A stretch of DNA of 64,000 nt from Bacillus sp. NTK034 (GTDB taxonomy: Bacteria > Bacillota > Bacilli > Bacillales > Cytobacillaceae), in assembly GCF_017303275.1 (NCBI RefSeq), contig NZ_JAFKOJ010000004.1, forward strand, positions 124,001 to 188,000, given 5' to 3'. The number at the start of each line of letters is the position of its first letter. Within the stretch, counting starts at the first letter, position 1. Below, in pieces: positions 1 through 9,203 of the stretch. Position numbers and translations under genes: made by a program. Below the pieces are notes generated by a model that did no database searches, had not been told where the DNA came from, and saw only the letters and a program-made list of their open reading frames with translations.

Positions 1-27
1 AATTATATCATATTGGGCATATTTTTG

Positions 28-55
28 TTGAAGTGGAAGATATTTCTAGTATAAT
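28..55 (+). promoter_or_regulatory. Candidate sigma-A promoter upstream of tagO
   Basis: TTGAAG at 28-33 and TATAAT at 50-55 are separated by 16 bp, close to the sigma-A consensus. The site is about 250 bp upstream of tagO. Nothing else convincing was seen in positions 1-303, and no gene end is visible at the left edge. Confidence 0.4.
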
Positions 56-303
56 TGTAGAATAATAGAACAGGCTGTGTAACTTTTCTGGAAATGCCCT
101 CGTCTATTTATTATGCGGAAAGGAGAGTGGATTAATAACCGTTAAATCGGGAATAGAGGGAATGCGATCAAATTAATATGGTTTCCATCAAATATAATAA
201 ATATACCTTCCAATTAAAAAAACATTGCGTATTTAAAGATATGTGTTACGATATTCATGATTAAGCTAACAATAAAACTAACCTCTGCAAAAGGTGATGA
301 TGA

Positions 304-1374
304 ATGTATATTCAAGCTGCTATAGCGTTTCTAGTATCTCTTGTAACTGTCTTAGTCATTACGCCGCTTGTCATAAAGTTCGCCATTAAAATCGGTGCGA
401 TTGATAAACCGAACCATAGAAAGGTTCATAAAAATGTGATGCCCCGATTGGGTGGTCTTGCGATTTTCATCGGAGTCGTCGCCGGTTATTTTGCGGGCGG
501 TTTATACGACCAAAAAGTTACAGCTATTAGTATTGGTGCTCTTTTGATTGTTGCAATCGGAATTCTGGATGACAAATATGAATTATCTGCTAAGGTGAAA
601 TTTGCCGGACAATTAGTTGTTGCCGGTTTAATTGTTGCCAGCGGTTTAACAATCGATTTGCTATCCATCCCTTATATAGGAAACTTCGAGCTTGGAATGT
701 GGAGCTATCCTATTACCGTGTTCTGGATTGTAGCGATAACAAATGCAATCAATCTGATTGATGGTCTGGATGGTCTTTCAGCCGGTATTTCGGCTATTGG
801 AATTGCAACTATTGCCATAATGGCTGGATTAAATGGCAAAATGCTGATCTTAATGATTTCAGTTATTTTGCTGGGAAGTATTATCGGGTTCTTATTTTAC
901 AACTTCCATCCGGCAAAAATATTCATGGGAGATACAGGGGCTCTGTTCCTTGGGTATTCAATCTCCATTCTTTCGCTGCTGGGGCTTTATAAAAGTGTAA
1001 CCCTGTTCAGTTTTCTTGTGCCGATTATTATTTTGGGTGTGCCGGTCTTTGATACAACGTTCGCCATTATTAGGCGGATTGTTAATAAGAAGCCGATTTC
1101 AGCACCTGATAAATCGCATTTGCACCATAGGCTTCTTGCACTGGGATTCTCCCATAGGAATACAGTTTTAGCGATATATGCCTTTGGGATTATGTTTAGT
1201 GTAAGTGCAGTAATTTTATCAGAGTCCACTTTATGGGGATCTGTCTTTATCATCTTTGGCTTGCTTGTAGTTACAGAAGTATTTGCTGAAATCATCGGCA
1301 TTGTCCATGTTCAGTATAAGCCGGTATTGACTCTGTTTAAGAAGCTGACAGGCAACCGGTCATATGGTAAGTAA
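304..1374 (+). CDS. tagO: Undecaprenyl-phosphate GlcNAc-1-phosphate transferase (TagO/WecA family)
   Basis: A membrane enzyme of the MraY/WecA/TagO family, which moves GlcNAc-1-phosphate from UDP-GlcNAc to undecaprenyl phosphate and so starts wall teichoic acid or other lipid-linked glycopolymers. The 356-residue protein has about ten membrane segments. Family motifs are visible: DD at 89-90, NLIDGLDGL around 150-158 with two conserved Asp, MGDTGA, and HLHHR followed by a Gly near residue 275. AAAGGTGATG precedes the ATG. A strong terminator follows, so it is probably monocistronic, but it sits beside the polysaccharide cluster it would prime. TagO is the best fit by family and by gene order. 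Confidence 0.9.
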   Translation: MYIQAAIAFLVSLVTVLVITPLVIKFAIKIGAIDKPNHRKVHKNVMPRLGGLAIFIGVVAGYFAGGLYDQKVTAISIGALLIVAIGILDDKYELSAKVKFAGQLVVAGLIVASGLTIDLLSIPYIGNFELGMWSYPITVFWIVAITNAINLIDGLDGLSAGISAIGIATIAIMAGLNGKMLILMISVILLGSIIGFLFYNFHPAKIFMGDTGALFLGYSISILSLLGLYKSVTLFSFLVPIIILGVPVFDTTFAIIRRIVNKKPISAPDKSHLHHRLLALGFSHRNTVLAIYAFGIMFSVSAVILSESTLWGSVFIIFGLLVVTEVFAEIIGIVHVQYKPVLTLFKKLTGNRSYGK

Positions 1375-1391
1375 CGATAATTAAATGTAAT

Positions 1392-1432
1392 AAAAACCGT
1401 TTGTAGCATTTTTTGGTGCAAACGGTTTTTTT
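1392..1432 (+). terminator. Rho-independent terminator of tagO
   Basis: AAAAACCGTTTG at 1392-1403 pairs with CAAACGGTTTTT at 1419-1430, followed by more T. It separates tagO from the next operon. The AT-rich 1433-1630 stretch should hold the promoter for the polysaccharide genes, but no clear sigma-A match was found. Confidence 0.85.
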
Positions 1433-1643
1433 AAGAATTTTTCTGGGTTATTATTTCCCTTTTTCAAGAAAATATGCAAGAATTTTAAATGGTAAAACAA
1501 TACCTTAATGCTGTATGTGTAATTTATGTCGAAAAAGGTAATTTCTTATACTTTTTTTGTCATATTTTGAACATTATATTATTATTAGTTGTGGTAAACT
1601 AACTTGTGGATTTTAATTTTATTTATTTTTGGAGGTATTCTTA

Positions 1644-2756
1644 ATGAAAGTACCTATGCTTGACCTTAGTGAACAATATCAGGGATTAAAATCTGAAGTG
1701 TTGGAAGTTCTTGATGGGGTTATGAGTTCTTCAAGATTTATCCTTGGGGATAATGTAAAAAAATTAGAAGCAGATGTTGCGAAATATAGTAATGTAAATC
1801 ATGGCATTGGCTGCGGCAACGGAAGCGACGCCATACATATTGCGCTTCAGGCTTTAGGTGTTGGCCCTGGAGATGAAGTAATTACTACTGCATTTACATT
1901 CTTTGCTACCGGCGGAGCGATTGCCCGTGCTGGTGCAACGCCTGTTTATGTTGACATTGATCCGGTAACATTTAATATCGATCCGTCTAAAATTGAGGCA
2001 GCGATTACGGAAAAAACAAAAGCAATCATTCCTGTTCATTTATATGGCCAAATGGCTGATATGGAAAGCCTTGCGGAAATCGCAGAAAAGCATAACCTTG
2101 CGATTGTAGAAGATGCGGCACAGGCGATTGGTGCAAAACATAACGGTAAAAGTGTAGGGGAGCTTGGCACAGCTGCAACATACAGCTTTTTCCCAACAAA
2201 GAACCTTGGAGCTTATGGAGATGGCGGAATGATTGTCACGGATAATGATGACGTAGCCGAAAAATGCCGTGTGATCCGTGTTCATGGAAGCAAGCCAAAA
2301 TATTATCACCATGTATTGGGCTACAACAGCCGCTTGGATGAGCTTCAGGCTGCTGTATTAAATGTGAAATTCCCTCATTTGGATACATGGAGTGAAATGC
2401 GCAGAAAGAATGCAGACACATACACAAGCCTTCTAAAGGAAAAAGTGGGTGACCATGTTGTAACACCTGTTGAAAAAGAAGGGAATTATCATGTATTCCA
2501 CCAGTACACACTGCGAGTGGAAAACCGTGATGAGCTTCAGAAGTACCTTCAGGAGCAAGGGGTTTCAACAATGATTTACTACCCGCTTCCATTACATGTT
2601 CAGCCTGTATTCCAGGAACTGGGCTACAAAGAAGGAGATCTTCCTATAACTGAAAAAGCGGCTAAAGAAGCCCTTTCTCTGCCAATGTTCCCTGAGCTGA
2701 AAAGAGAGCAGCAGGAGTATGTCGTAGAGAAAATTGCAGAATTTTACGGTAAATAA
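1644..2756 (+). CDS. wbpE: DegT/DnrJ/EryC1 family sugar aminotransferase (WbpE-like)
   Basis: A PLP-dependent aminotransferase of nucleotide-sugar synthesis. In the Wbp pathway WbpE converts the UDP-3-keto-GlcNAc-uronate made by WbpB to the 3-amino sugar. The 370-residue protein shows the fold-type I layout: GCGNGSDA near 58-62, VEDAAQAIGA near 155-164, and the PLP lysine at about 186 within FFPTKNLGAYGDGG. The ATG at 1644 is chosen because GGAGG at 1631-1635 lies directly upstream; an in-frame TTG at 1629 overlaps that site. A hairpin separates it from the next gene, so downstream genes may be partly uncoupled. The assignment rests on four other Wbp-type genes nearby. Confidence 0.8.
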   Translation: MKVPMLDLSEQYQGLKSEVLEVLDGVMSSSRFILGDNVKKLEADVAKYSNVNHGIGCGNGSDAIHIALQALGVGPGDEVITTAFTFFATGGAIARAGATPVYVDIDPVTFNIDPSKIEAAITEKTKAIIPVHLYGQMADMESLAEIAEKHNLAIVEDAAQAIGAKHNGKSVGELGTAATYSFFPTKNLGAYGDGGMIVTDNDDVAEKCRVIRVHGSKPKYYHHVLGYNSRLDELQAAVLNVKFPHLDTWSEMRRKNADTYTSLLKEKVGDHVVTPVEKEGNYHVFHQYTLRVENRDELQKYLQEQGVSTMIYYPLPLHVQPVFQELGYKEGDLPITEKAAKEALSLPMFPELKREQQEYVVEKIAEFYGK

Positions 2757-2764
2757 AAATCCAG

Positions 2765-2794
2765 GAAACGCCGCCGGACTGGGGGCGTTTCTTT
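2765..2794 (+). terminator. Weak terminator or attenuator hairpin
   Basis: GAAACGCC (2765-2772) can pair with GGCGTTTC (2784-2791), followed by only a short T run. It probably reduces transcription between the aminotransferase and the Wzz-like gene without stopping it. Confidence 0.5.
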
Positions 2795-2821
2795 ACATGC
2801 TTACAAAGGGCTGGTGTTGGA

Positions 2822-3559
2822 ATGAGAGAAGAAAAGAAACGATTTGTACTATATGAATACCTGATGTACTTTTGGAAAAGGAAGCATTATTTTTTAATTG
2901 TTCCGATTATCACGATGCTGCTGGTTGGCGGTGCGGTTTATTTTTTGAAGAAGGATATGCCGTATACGGGGCAGGCACTGGTTTATACAGGTTCTATTAC
3001 TTCACCGGATTTAACACGCCAAAATAATATTGAGGCAACATTTAAGGATGAAGAGGATCTGGAGGTAGTTGTTACCTCCAAGCAGGTAAAGTTCATCTTA
3101 AAGGGAGAAAATTCAAAGGATATTGCGCAAAGACTCACTAATATTAAGGAAACATACAGACAAATGCTTGTGGAGCATTTTGATGAAAGATTTCAAACGT
3201 CGGATGTTTATGTCCAATCACTAAAAGAAAGAGTTTCAGTTCTTGAAAAAGCAATTGAAAGTTATAAACAGGAACTTGAGAAAGGTTTAGATCCCGACCA
3301 ATATGAAGATGTAACGGCTTTAATTATTGAAACTGAGAAAGAGCTTACTGATGCGGCCGCCACTCTCAACCGCATGAGTAGTGATTTGCTTTTTTACCAA
3401 AAGGAGAAGCCGAGAGTTTTAACTGAAACTGTAACCCAAAGCGAAACTTACTTCAAAGAAGGCGCAGCCATAGGCCTTATCCTTGGACTGTTGCTGACCG
3501 TACTATTATTGGCACTAATGAAATATCTAAGTGAAGGCAGGAGATACTACAATGATTAA
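2822..3559 (+). CDS. Wzz/polysaccharide co-polymerase family chain-length protein
   Basis: A 245-residue protein with the two-membrane-span layout of polysaccharide co-polymerases. It has an N-terminal segment near residues 24-44 after a basic stretch, an external helical region (about 50-210) that includes a likely coiled coil around 130-185, and a C-terminal segment near 215-235. The family sets chain length in Wzx/Wzy export. No tyrosine kinase is fused or adjacent. Its stop overlaps the start of the next gene by 8 bp, which suggests translational coupling. The upstream ribosome site is weak. Confidence 0.65.
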   Translation: MREEKKRFVLYEYLMYFWKRKHYFLIVPIITMLLVGGAVYFLKKDMPYTGQALVYTGSITSPDLTRQNNIEATFKDEEDLEVVVTSKQVKFILKGENSKDIAQRLTNIKETYRQMLVEHFDERFQTSDVYVQSLKERVSVLEKAIESYKQELEKGLDPDQYEDVTALIIETEKELTDAAATLNRMSSDLLFYQKEKPRVLTETVTQSETYFKEGAAIGLILGLLLTVLLLALMKYLSEGRRYYND

Positions 3560-4565
3560 TTTTGCTATTGTAGGTATGGGACATATCGCAAACAAGCATA
3601 TCGAGGCAATTGAGAAGGCGGAAAATGCAAATCTGTATGCCATCTGCGACAACAACCCGGTAAGACTTGAGATTGACAAGCCTAATGTAAAAAAATATAC
3701 CGACCTAAATACAATGCTTGAAGAAAATCCGGATATCCATGTGGTGAATATCTGTGTTCCTTCCGGACTTCATGCGACGTTAACGAAGATTGTCGCTGAT
3801 CATAAAAGGCATATAATTGTTGAAAAACCAATGTCATTAAAGCTTCAGGATGCTGAAGATATGATTCAATATGCCAGTGAAAATGGCGTAAAGCTTGCAG
3901 TTGTCCATCCTAACCGTTTCCGCCCGGCTATCCAAAAGCTGAAGGCTGAAATGGATAAAGGTTCCTTCGGAAAGCTGAGCCATGCGAATGCAACTGTGCG
4001 CTGGAATCGCAATCAGGCATATTATGATCAAGCAGCATGGAGAGGCACAAAGGAATTTGATGGCGGCGTTCTTATGAACCAGGCTATCCATGACCTTGAT
4101 CTTATGCTATGGCTTATGGGTCCTGTAGAGTCTGTTCAGGCGATGGCAGCGACACGCTTGCGTAAAATTGAAACTGAGGACGTTGCAGCAGCAGTTGTTC
4201 AATTCAAGAATGGGGCGCTAGGCGTGATTGAAGCAGCGACTACCATCTACCCGAAAAACCTGGAAGAATCTCTTGCTATTTTCGGTGAGACCGCTTCGGT
4301 TAAAATCTCCGGCAGAAATGCAAACTACATTGAAACATGGGATATCGAGGGTGTAGAGGAAGAAGAAGCGGAAAAAATTAAAGGAGAAATCAAGGAAGAT
4401 CCATTCGGCAAGCCAGGCCATCAATGCATTATTGAAGACATGGTACTTGCATTGAAAGAAAACCGTAACCCAATTGTAACTGGAGAAGACGGTTTAGCTC
4501 CTGTAAAATTGATACTGTCAATTTTAGAATCAGCAGAAACTGGGAAAAAAGTCGTTATAAAGTAA
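3552..4565 (+). CDS. wbpB: Gfo/Idh/MocA oxidoreductase (WbpB-like)
   Basis: An NAD-dependent oxidoreductase. WbpB oxidises C3 of UDP-GlcNAc-uronate to give the 3-keto sugar that WbpE aminates. The 337-residue protein opens with a Rossmann motif (FAIVGMGHIANKH), then EKPMSL near residue 95 with the conserved Lys, followed by the C-terminal dimerisation sheet domain. ATG at 3552 is preferred because GGCAGGAGA precedes it; the in-frame GTG at 3531 lies inside the previous gene. It is flanked by a Wzz-like gene and the WbpA-like dehydrogenase, as expected for a pathway operon. Confidence 0.8.
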   Translation: MINFAIVGMGHIANKHIEAIEKAENANLYAICDNNPVRLEIDKPNVKKYTDLNTMLEENPDIHVVNICVPSGLHATLTKIVADHKRHIIVEKPMSLKLQDAEDMIQYASENGVKLAVVHPNRFRPAIQKLKAEMDKGSFGKLSHANATVRWNRNQAYYDQAAWRGTKEFDGGVLMNQAIHDLDLMLWLMGPVESVQAMAATRLRKIETEDVAAAVVQFKNGALGVIEAATTIYPKNLEESLAIFGETASVKISGRNANYIETWDIEGVEEEEAEKIKGEIKEDPFGKPGHQCIIEDMVLALKENRNPIVTGEDGLAPVKLILSILESAETGKKVVIK

Positions 4566-4578
4566 AGGAGAATGCAAG

Positions 4579-5892
4579 ATGAGTGCATATCAGACATTAA
4601 TAAATAAAATCGAAAATAAAGAAGCGGTTATTGGTGTAGTAGGATTGGGCTATGTTGGCCTTCCTCTTGCTGTAGAAAAAGCAAAAGCGGGATATAAAGT
4701 AATTGGCTTTGATGTACAGGCTGCCCGTGTAGAACAGGTTAATATGGGGATTAACTATATTGGAGATGTTGTGGATCAGGATCTTGCCGATATGATTAAG
4801 GACGGCAGACTGGAAGCAACAACAGACTACGCTAGAATTCAGGATGTTGATGCAGTGGCGATTTGTGTGCCAACTCCGCTTGATATATATCAGCAGCCTG
4901 ATACTTCATATGTTGAAAGCTCTTCTAACGAAATTGCTAAGTATGCGCATGAAGGAATGCTGGTTGTATTAGAATCAACTACTTACCCTGGAACAACTGA
5001 GGAAATTGTAAAGCCTGCTCTTGAAAGCAAAGGCCTTACAGTAGGAGAATCAGTATTCATTGCTTACTCTCCAGAACGTGTGGACCCAGGCAATAAGCAA
5101 TTCAAAACAAAAAACACGCCTAAAGTGGTTGGCGGTATTACTGAAAACTGTACAAAAGTGGCTTCTGCACTTTACCGCAATGTACTTGAAGGAGATGTAT
5201 TCGAGGTATCTTCTCCAGCTATTGCGGAAATGGAAAAGATTTTTGAAAATACATTCAGACATATCAATATTGCTCTTGCCAACGAAATGGCGATCCTTTG
5301 TGAAAAAATGGGCATTGATGTATGGGAAGTAATTGATGCTGCCAAAACAAAGCCATACGGTTTCATGGCCTTCTATCCTGGCCCTGGCCTTGGCGGACAC
5401 TGTATCCCAATTGATCCATTCTACTTAACATGGAAAGCGCGTGAGTACAATTATCACACAAGACTGATTGAGCTTTCCGGAGAAATCAATAACAGTATGC
5501 CTGAGTACGTAATCAACCGTGCTATGCAAATCCTGAATGAAGACGGCAAAGCCCTTCGCGGAGCTAAAGTGACCATTCTTGGTGTGGCATACAAGAAGGA
5601 CATTGATGATGTGCGTGAATCTCCAGTCCTTAAAATTGTTGAACTGCTAGAACAGCATGGAGCTGACTATACGGTGGTTGACCCTTATGTAGCTTCATTC
5701 AAATCTTGCGGTGCAAAAGTGGAAACAGTTGAGCTATCAAAGCAGCTTCTTAATGATTCTGATCTTGTTCTTGTTACAACAGACCATTCAGACTTTGACT
5801 ATAAGATGATTGCTGAAGAAAGCAAAGTCATCTTCGATACACGTAATGCAATGAAAGATGTTGAAAAGCCAAACAAGTACGTTAAACTATAA
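4579..5892 (+). CDS. wbpA: UDP-N-acetylglucosamine 6-dehydrogenase (WbpA family)
   Basis: A nucleotide-sugar dehydrogenase of the UDP-glucose/UDP-ManNAc dehydrogenase superfamily. The 437-residue protein has the N-terminal NAD motif GLGYVGLPLA near residues 22-31, a central dimerisation domain, and the catalytic Cys275 in GLGGHCIPIDP. In the Wbp route this enzyme makes UDP-GlcNAc-uronic acid from UDP-GlcNAc. It lies 13 bp after wbpB with AAAGGAG upstream. A UDP-ManNAc dehydrogenase is the main alternative; the neighbouring WbpB, WbpE, WbpD and WbpI genes favour the WbpA role. Confidence 0.85.
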   Translation: MSAYQTLINKIENKEAVIGVVGLGYVGLPLAVEKAKAGYKVIGFDVQAARVEQVNMGINYIGDVVDQDLADMIKDGRLEATTDYARIQDVDAVAICVPTPLDIYQQPDTSYVESSSNEIAKYAHEGMLVVLESTTYPGTTEEIVKPALESKGLTVGESVFIAYSPERVDPGNKQFKTKNTPKVVGGITENCTKVASALYRNVLEGDVFEVSSPAIAEMEKIFENTFRHINIALANEMAILCEKMGIDVWEVIDAAKTKPYGFMAFYPGPGLGGHCIPIDPFYLTWKAREYNYHTRLIELSGEINNSMPEYVINRAMQILNEDGKALRGAKVTILGVAYKKDIDDVRESPVLKIVELLEQHGADYTVVDPYVASFKSCGAKVETVELSKQLLNDSDLVLVTTDHSDFDYKMIAEESKVIFDTRNAMKDVEKPNKYVKL

Positions 5893-5917
5893 TTTCTAAA
5901 GGTAAAGGGAGATTCTT

Positions 5918-6649
5918 ATGAATTTTATTGATCCTACAGTACAAACCGATTCATCTGTAAAAGTTGGGTACTATTCCGTTATAGAAAAAGACGTAAAACT
6001 TGGCAAAAACGTGGTTATTGGCAATCGCGTAACGATTCATGAAGGTACAGTTATTGGCGACAATACAACCATTGCTGATGGTGCAGTGGTGGGGAAACCG
6101 CCAAAGCCGGCCAAGACCAGCACTGTTAAATTATCTGATGCCATTCCGGCATTGGAAGTTGGTGAAGATGTAACCATTGGTGCGAATTGTGTCATCTATC
6201 GCGGTGCTAAAATCGGATCTTCAACTTTGATTGCTGATCTTGCAAGTGTCAGAGAAAACGTTGAAATTGGAAACTTTGTGATTGTCGGACGCGGTGTTAC
6301 AGTAGAAAACTATGTGACAATTGGCGATCGCACAAAGATTCAGTCCAATTCCTATATTACTGCTTATACGACATTGGAAGAGCAAGTGTTCATTGCGCCA
6401 TGTGTGACAACAACAAATGATAACTTCATGGGCAGAACAGAAGAGCGCTTTGATAAAATCAAAGGTGCAATAGTTAAAAAAGGTGCCCGTGTTGGCGGTG
6501 CTTCCATCATCCTGCCTGGCATTACGATTGAAGAAGAAACATTTGTAGCTGCTGGTGCACTTGTTACAAAAAATACCGGGGCGAAAACATTAGTTAAGGG
6601 TGTACCCGCTAAGTACGTCAAGGATGTTGACGAGCGGGAGCTGTTATAG
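5918..6649 (+). CDS. wbpD: Left-handed beta-helix N-acyltransferase (WbpD-like)
   Basis: A 243-residue protein made mostly of hexapeptide repeats, with cycles such as VVIGNRVTIHEG and VTIGANCVIYRG, which form a trimeric left-handed beta-helix. WbpD transfers acetyl from acetyl-CoA to the 3-amino group of the uronic acid sugar. This protein is longer than the roughly 190 residues usual for WbpD, with an extra N-terminal set of repeats, so it may use another acyl donor or acceptor. AAAGGGAG precedes the ATG. Its TAG stop is directly followed by the GTG start of the flippase gene. Confidence 0.7.
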   Translation: MNFIDPTVQTDSSVKVGYYSVIEKDVKLGKNVVIGNRVTIHEGTVIGDNTTIADGAVVGKPPKPAKTSTVKLSDAIPALEVGEDVTIGANCVIYRGAKIGSSTLIADLASVRENVEIGNFVIVGRGVTVENYVTIGDRTKIQSNSYITAYTTLEEQVFIAPCVTTTNDNFMGRTEERFDKIKGAIVKKGARVGGASIILPGITIEEETFVAAGALVTKNTGAKTLVKGVPAKYVKDVDERELL

Positions 6650-8089
6650 GTGCTCGCCCAATTTAAGCGTTTAGGAGCGGATTCGCTCCTTTACGCATTT
6701 ATGAATGTCGGAACGAAATTAATAGCTTTTATCATGCTGCCTATTTATACAAACTATCTGCCTCCTGCGGAATATGGAGTACTGGATATCATTGATAAAT
6801 GGACAGCCATGCTGACTTTTTTAATTATTTTCGGTACAGATTCCGCTCTGTCTTTCTACTATTTTGAAACAAAGGATGAAGGCAAAAAGCTGGAGCATGT
6901 CCGTAACGTCATGTATTTCAGGATTTTTATTGTAGCTTTGCTGGGACTCATTGTACTTGCAGCTGGCCCTTATATTTCTGAGCTGCTTTTTGGCGATTCA
7001 GGGTATGTAAGGCTCTTATATATCAGTATTGGGGTACTTTTTCTGGATACCATTCTAGTTGTAGTACTGATGGTGCTCCGCTTTGACTTTAAAACGAAAA
7101 AAGTCGTGATATTTACAGTAGGGAAAATGCTTCTGGTAGCCATTCTGTCCTATTTATTCTTAAAATACTTTGTTCAGACACCAGAAGGAATCCTGCTTGG
7201 AAGAATTGTGAGCAGTGCAATTATCTTCTTGCTTCTGCTTTCATCCAGTATAAAATATTTAAAACCAAAGATTTCCTTTCCATCACTGAAGGAATTGGTT
7301 AAGTATGCAGCACCGCTTGTTCCGGCTTCCCTTGCTTTTTGGGTAATTGCCAATGCCAGTGTTTTCTTTCTGCAGGGTTTTCATTCCACAGAAGAAGTAG
7401 GGATATATGGAGCTGCAACAAAGCTTGCTACCGTCATCACTTTGCTGACCAGCGGAGTACAAATGGCTTGGCGCCCTTATTCCATGTCCATCAAAGATAA
7501 AGAAAATAGCCCTTTGCTCTTTTCAAAAATTTATATGGGACTTCTGCTGATGGGGATTTTTGGGATCATGGCCATTGCAACGGTCATGCCTTTCATTATT
7601 GGTATTCTTGGCAAAGACTATTACAATGCGTATCAATACGTTGCATTGATATCGGCAGCGACGTTTCTGAATTTTTATTACCTGATTATTTCTGCCGGTT
7701 TATTTTTTACAAAGAAAACTGGGGTTATTTCTATAACGTTTGGCATTGTAGCTGTGATCAACACAGTCTTAAACATTACACTTATTCCGGTGTTCTCAAT
7801 CTGGGGTGCCGTTGCGGCTTATCTGATTGCCTATATGACAGCCATTGTGTTCATATTCAGAAAAAGTCAGCAAGCATATTATGTACCAGTGTCATTTGGG
7901 AAAATGGCATTTTTATTTGTAAATATGACAGCTGCCGTAATTAGTATTATTTATGTACAGGAACATGAGCTGAACTACCTTTATATAGCATTAGCGTGGC
8001 TTTATATGCTTCTGGTTATCGGCATCAGCCGAGTTGATAAGGATTTCAGAAGAAAATCATTTCAAAATGAGAAATCATTGAATGAATAG
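6650..8089 (+). CDS. Wzx-type polysaccharide flippase (MATE/MVF superfamily)
   Basis: A 479-residue integral membrane protein with about 14 hydrophobic segments, starting with a typical flippase N-terminus (RLGADSLLYAFMNVGTKLIAF). Wzx proteins move undecaprenyl-diphosphate-linked repeat units to the outer face of the membrane. GTG at 6650 touches the previous stop (6647-6649), with GGGAG at 6636-6640. Wzy and Wzz-like genes in the same cluster support a Wzx/Wzy-dependent pathway. The substrate would be the repeat unit holding the Wbp sugar. Confidence 0.8.
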   Translation: MLAQFKRLGADSLLYAFMNVGTKLIAFIMLPIYTNYLPPAEYGVLDIIDKWTAMLTFLIIFGTDSALSFYYFETKDEGKKLEHVRNVMYFRIFIVALLGLIVLAAGPYISELLFGDSGYVRLLYISIGVLFLDTILVVVLMVLRFDFKTKKVVIFTVGKMLLVAILSYLFLKYFVQTPEGILLGRIVSSAIIFLLLLSSSIKYLKPKISFPSLKELVKYAAPLVPASLAFWVIANASVFFLQGFHSTEEVGIYGAATKLATVITLLTSGVQMAWRPYSMSIKDKENSPLLFSKIYMGLLLMGIFGIMAIATVMPFIIGILGKDYYNAYQYVALISAATFLNFYYLIISAGLFFTKKTGVISITFGIVAVINTVLNITLIPVFSIWGAVAAYLIAYMTAIVFIFRKSQQAYYVPVSFGKMAFLFVNMTAAVISIIYVQEHELNYLYIALAWLYMLLVIGISRVDKDFRRKSFQNEKSLNE

Positions 8090-8132
8090 AATAGGAAATG
8101 CTAATAGAAGAACACTCCATAGGAGGATGAAT

Positions 8133-9191
8133 ATGAAAATTCTAACAGTATTGGGCGCTAGGCCTCAATTTATCAAAGCCGCTCCTCTTTCACGGGTTTT
8201 GCGTGAAGATCATCAGGAGCTAATTGTTCATACAGGACAGCATTATGATGCAAATATGTCAGATATCTTTTTTGAAGAACTGAACATTCCAAAGCCAGAC
8301 TATCTTTTGAATGTAGGGTCCGGCAGCCATGGCAAGCAGACTGGTGAGATGCTTGCGAAAATAGAGGAAATTGTATTGGATGAGAAGCCTGATTACCTAT
8401 TGGTTTATGGGGATACAAATTCCACGCTTGCAGGCTCCTTGGTTGCTTCCAAGCTGCATTTGCCGGTCATACATATTGAAGCAGGCTTAAGAAGCTTCAA
8501 CAAAAAAATGCCGGAAGAAATTAACCGTATTATGACTGACCATGTTTCAGAATTTTTGTTCTGCCCGACTGACACGGCTGTAGAAAATTTGAAAAACGAA
8601 AATATTACACACAATGTCTTCAATATTGGCGACGTTATGTATGACGCTGTTTTATACAATAAAGAACTGGCAGCTGAAAAATCATCCATTCTTAGCGAGA
8701 ATGATTTAACTGAAAAAGGCTACCATCTAATCACTATCCACAGAGCTGAAAATACGGACGATATTGGGAATATGAAAAATATTCTGGAAGCATTCTCAAA
8801 AATTGAAGAGGTAAAAGTATGGCCAATTCATCCGCGTACCAAGCATAAACTTGAAGGGTACGGCCTAAGCTTAAGCGATGTTCCTAACCTGAAAGTGATA
8901 GATCCAGTCGGCTACTTGGACATGCTGACATTGGAAGCAAATGCGAAGAAAATCATTACCGATTCCGGCGGTGTCCAAAAAGAAGCGTATTTCATGAAAG
9001 TCCCTTGCGTAACAGTACGGGAACAGACGGAGTGGGTTGAAACTCTTGAGGAAGATGCAAACATCCTGGTTGGTACAGATGTAATGCAGCTATTGGATGC
9101 TGTAAACAAAGAAGTTAATCCATCCTATAAGGAAGTTTTCGGGGATGGAAAAGCAGCGGAGAAAATTGTATCTCTAATAGATAACAGATAA
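8133..9191 (+). CDS. wbpI: Non-hydrolysing UDP-sugar 2-epimerase (WbpI-like)
   Basis: A 352-residue GT-B-fold epimerase of the WecB/WbpI family. It starts ILTVLGARPQFIKAAPLSR and has VHTGQHYDANMSDIFFEEL, the HIEAGLRSF motif and TDSGGVQKEA near residue 275. The DANMSDIFFEELxIPKPDY stretch resembles WbpI, which converts the diacetamido-gluco-uronate to the manno form. AGGAGG at 8121-8126 sets ATG 8133 (an in-frame ATG at 8127 overlaps its end). A plain UDP-GlcNAc 2-epimerase role is possible. It lies between the flippase and polymerase genes. Confidence 0.8.
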   Translation: MKILTVLGARPQFIKAAPLSRVLREDHQELIVHTGQHYDANMSDIFFEELNIPKPDYLLNVGSGSHGKQTGEMLAKIEEIVLDEKPDYLLVYGDTNSTLAGSLVASKLHLPVIHIEAGLRSFNKKMPEEINRIMTDHVSEFLFCPTDTAVENLKNENITHNVFNIGDVMYDAVLYNKELAAEKSSILSENDLTEKGYHLITIHRAENTDDIGNMKNILEAFSKIEEVKVWPIHPRTKHKLEGYGLSLSDVPNLKVIDPVGYLDMLTLEANAKKIITDSGGVQKEAYFMKVPCVTVREQTEWVETLEEDANILVGTDVMQLLDAVNKEVNPSYKEVFGDGKAAEKIVSLIDNR

Positions 9192-9203
9192 GGCGGCTAA
9201 GCT

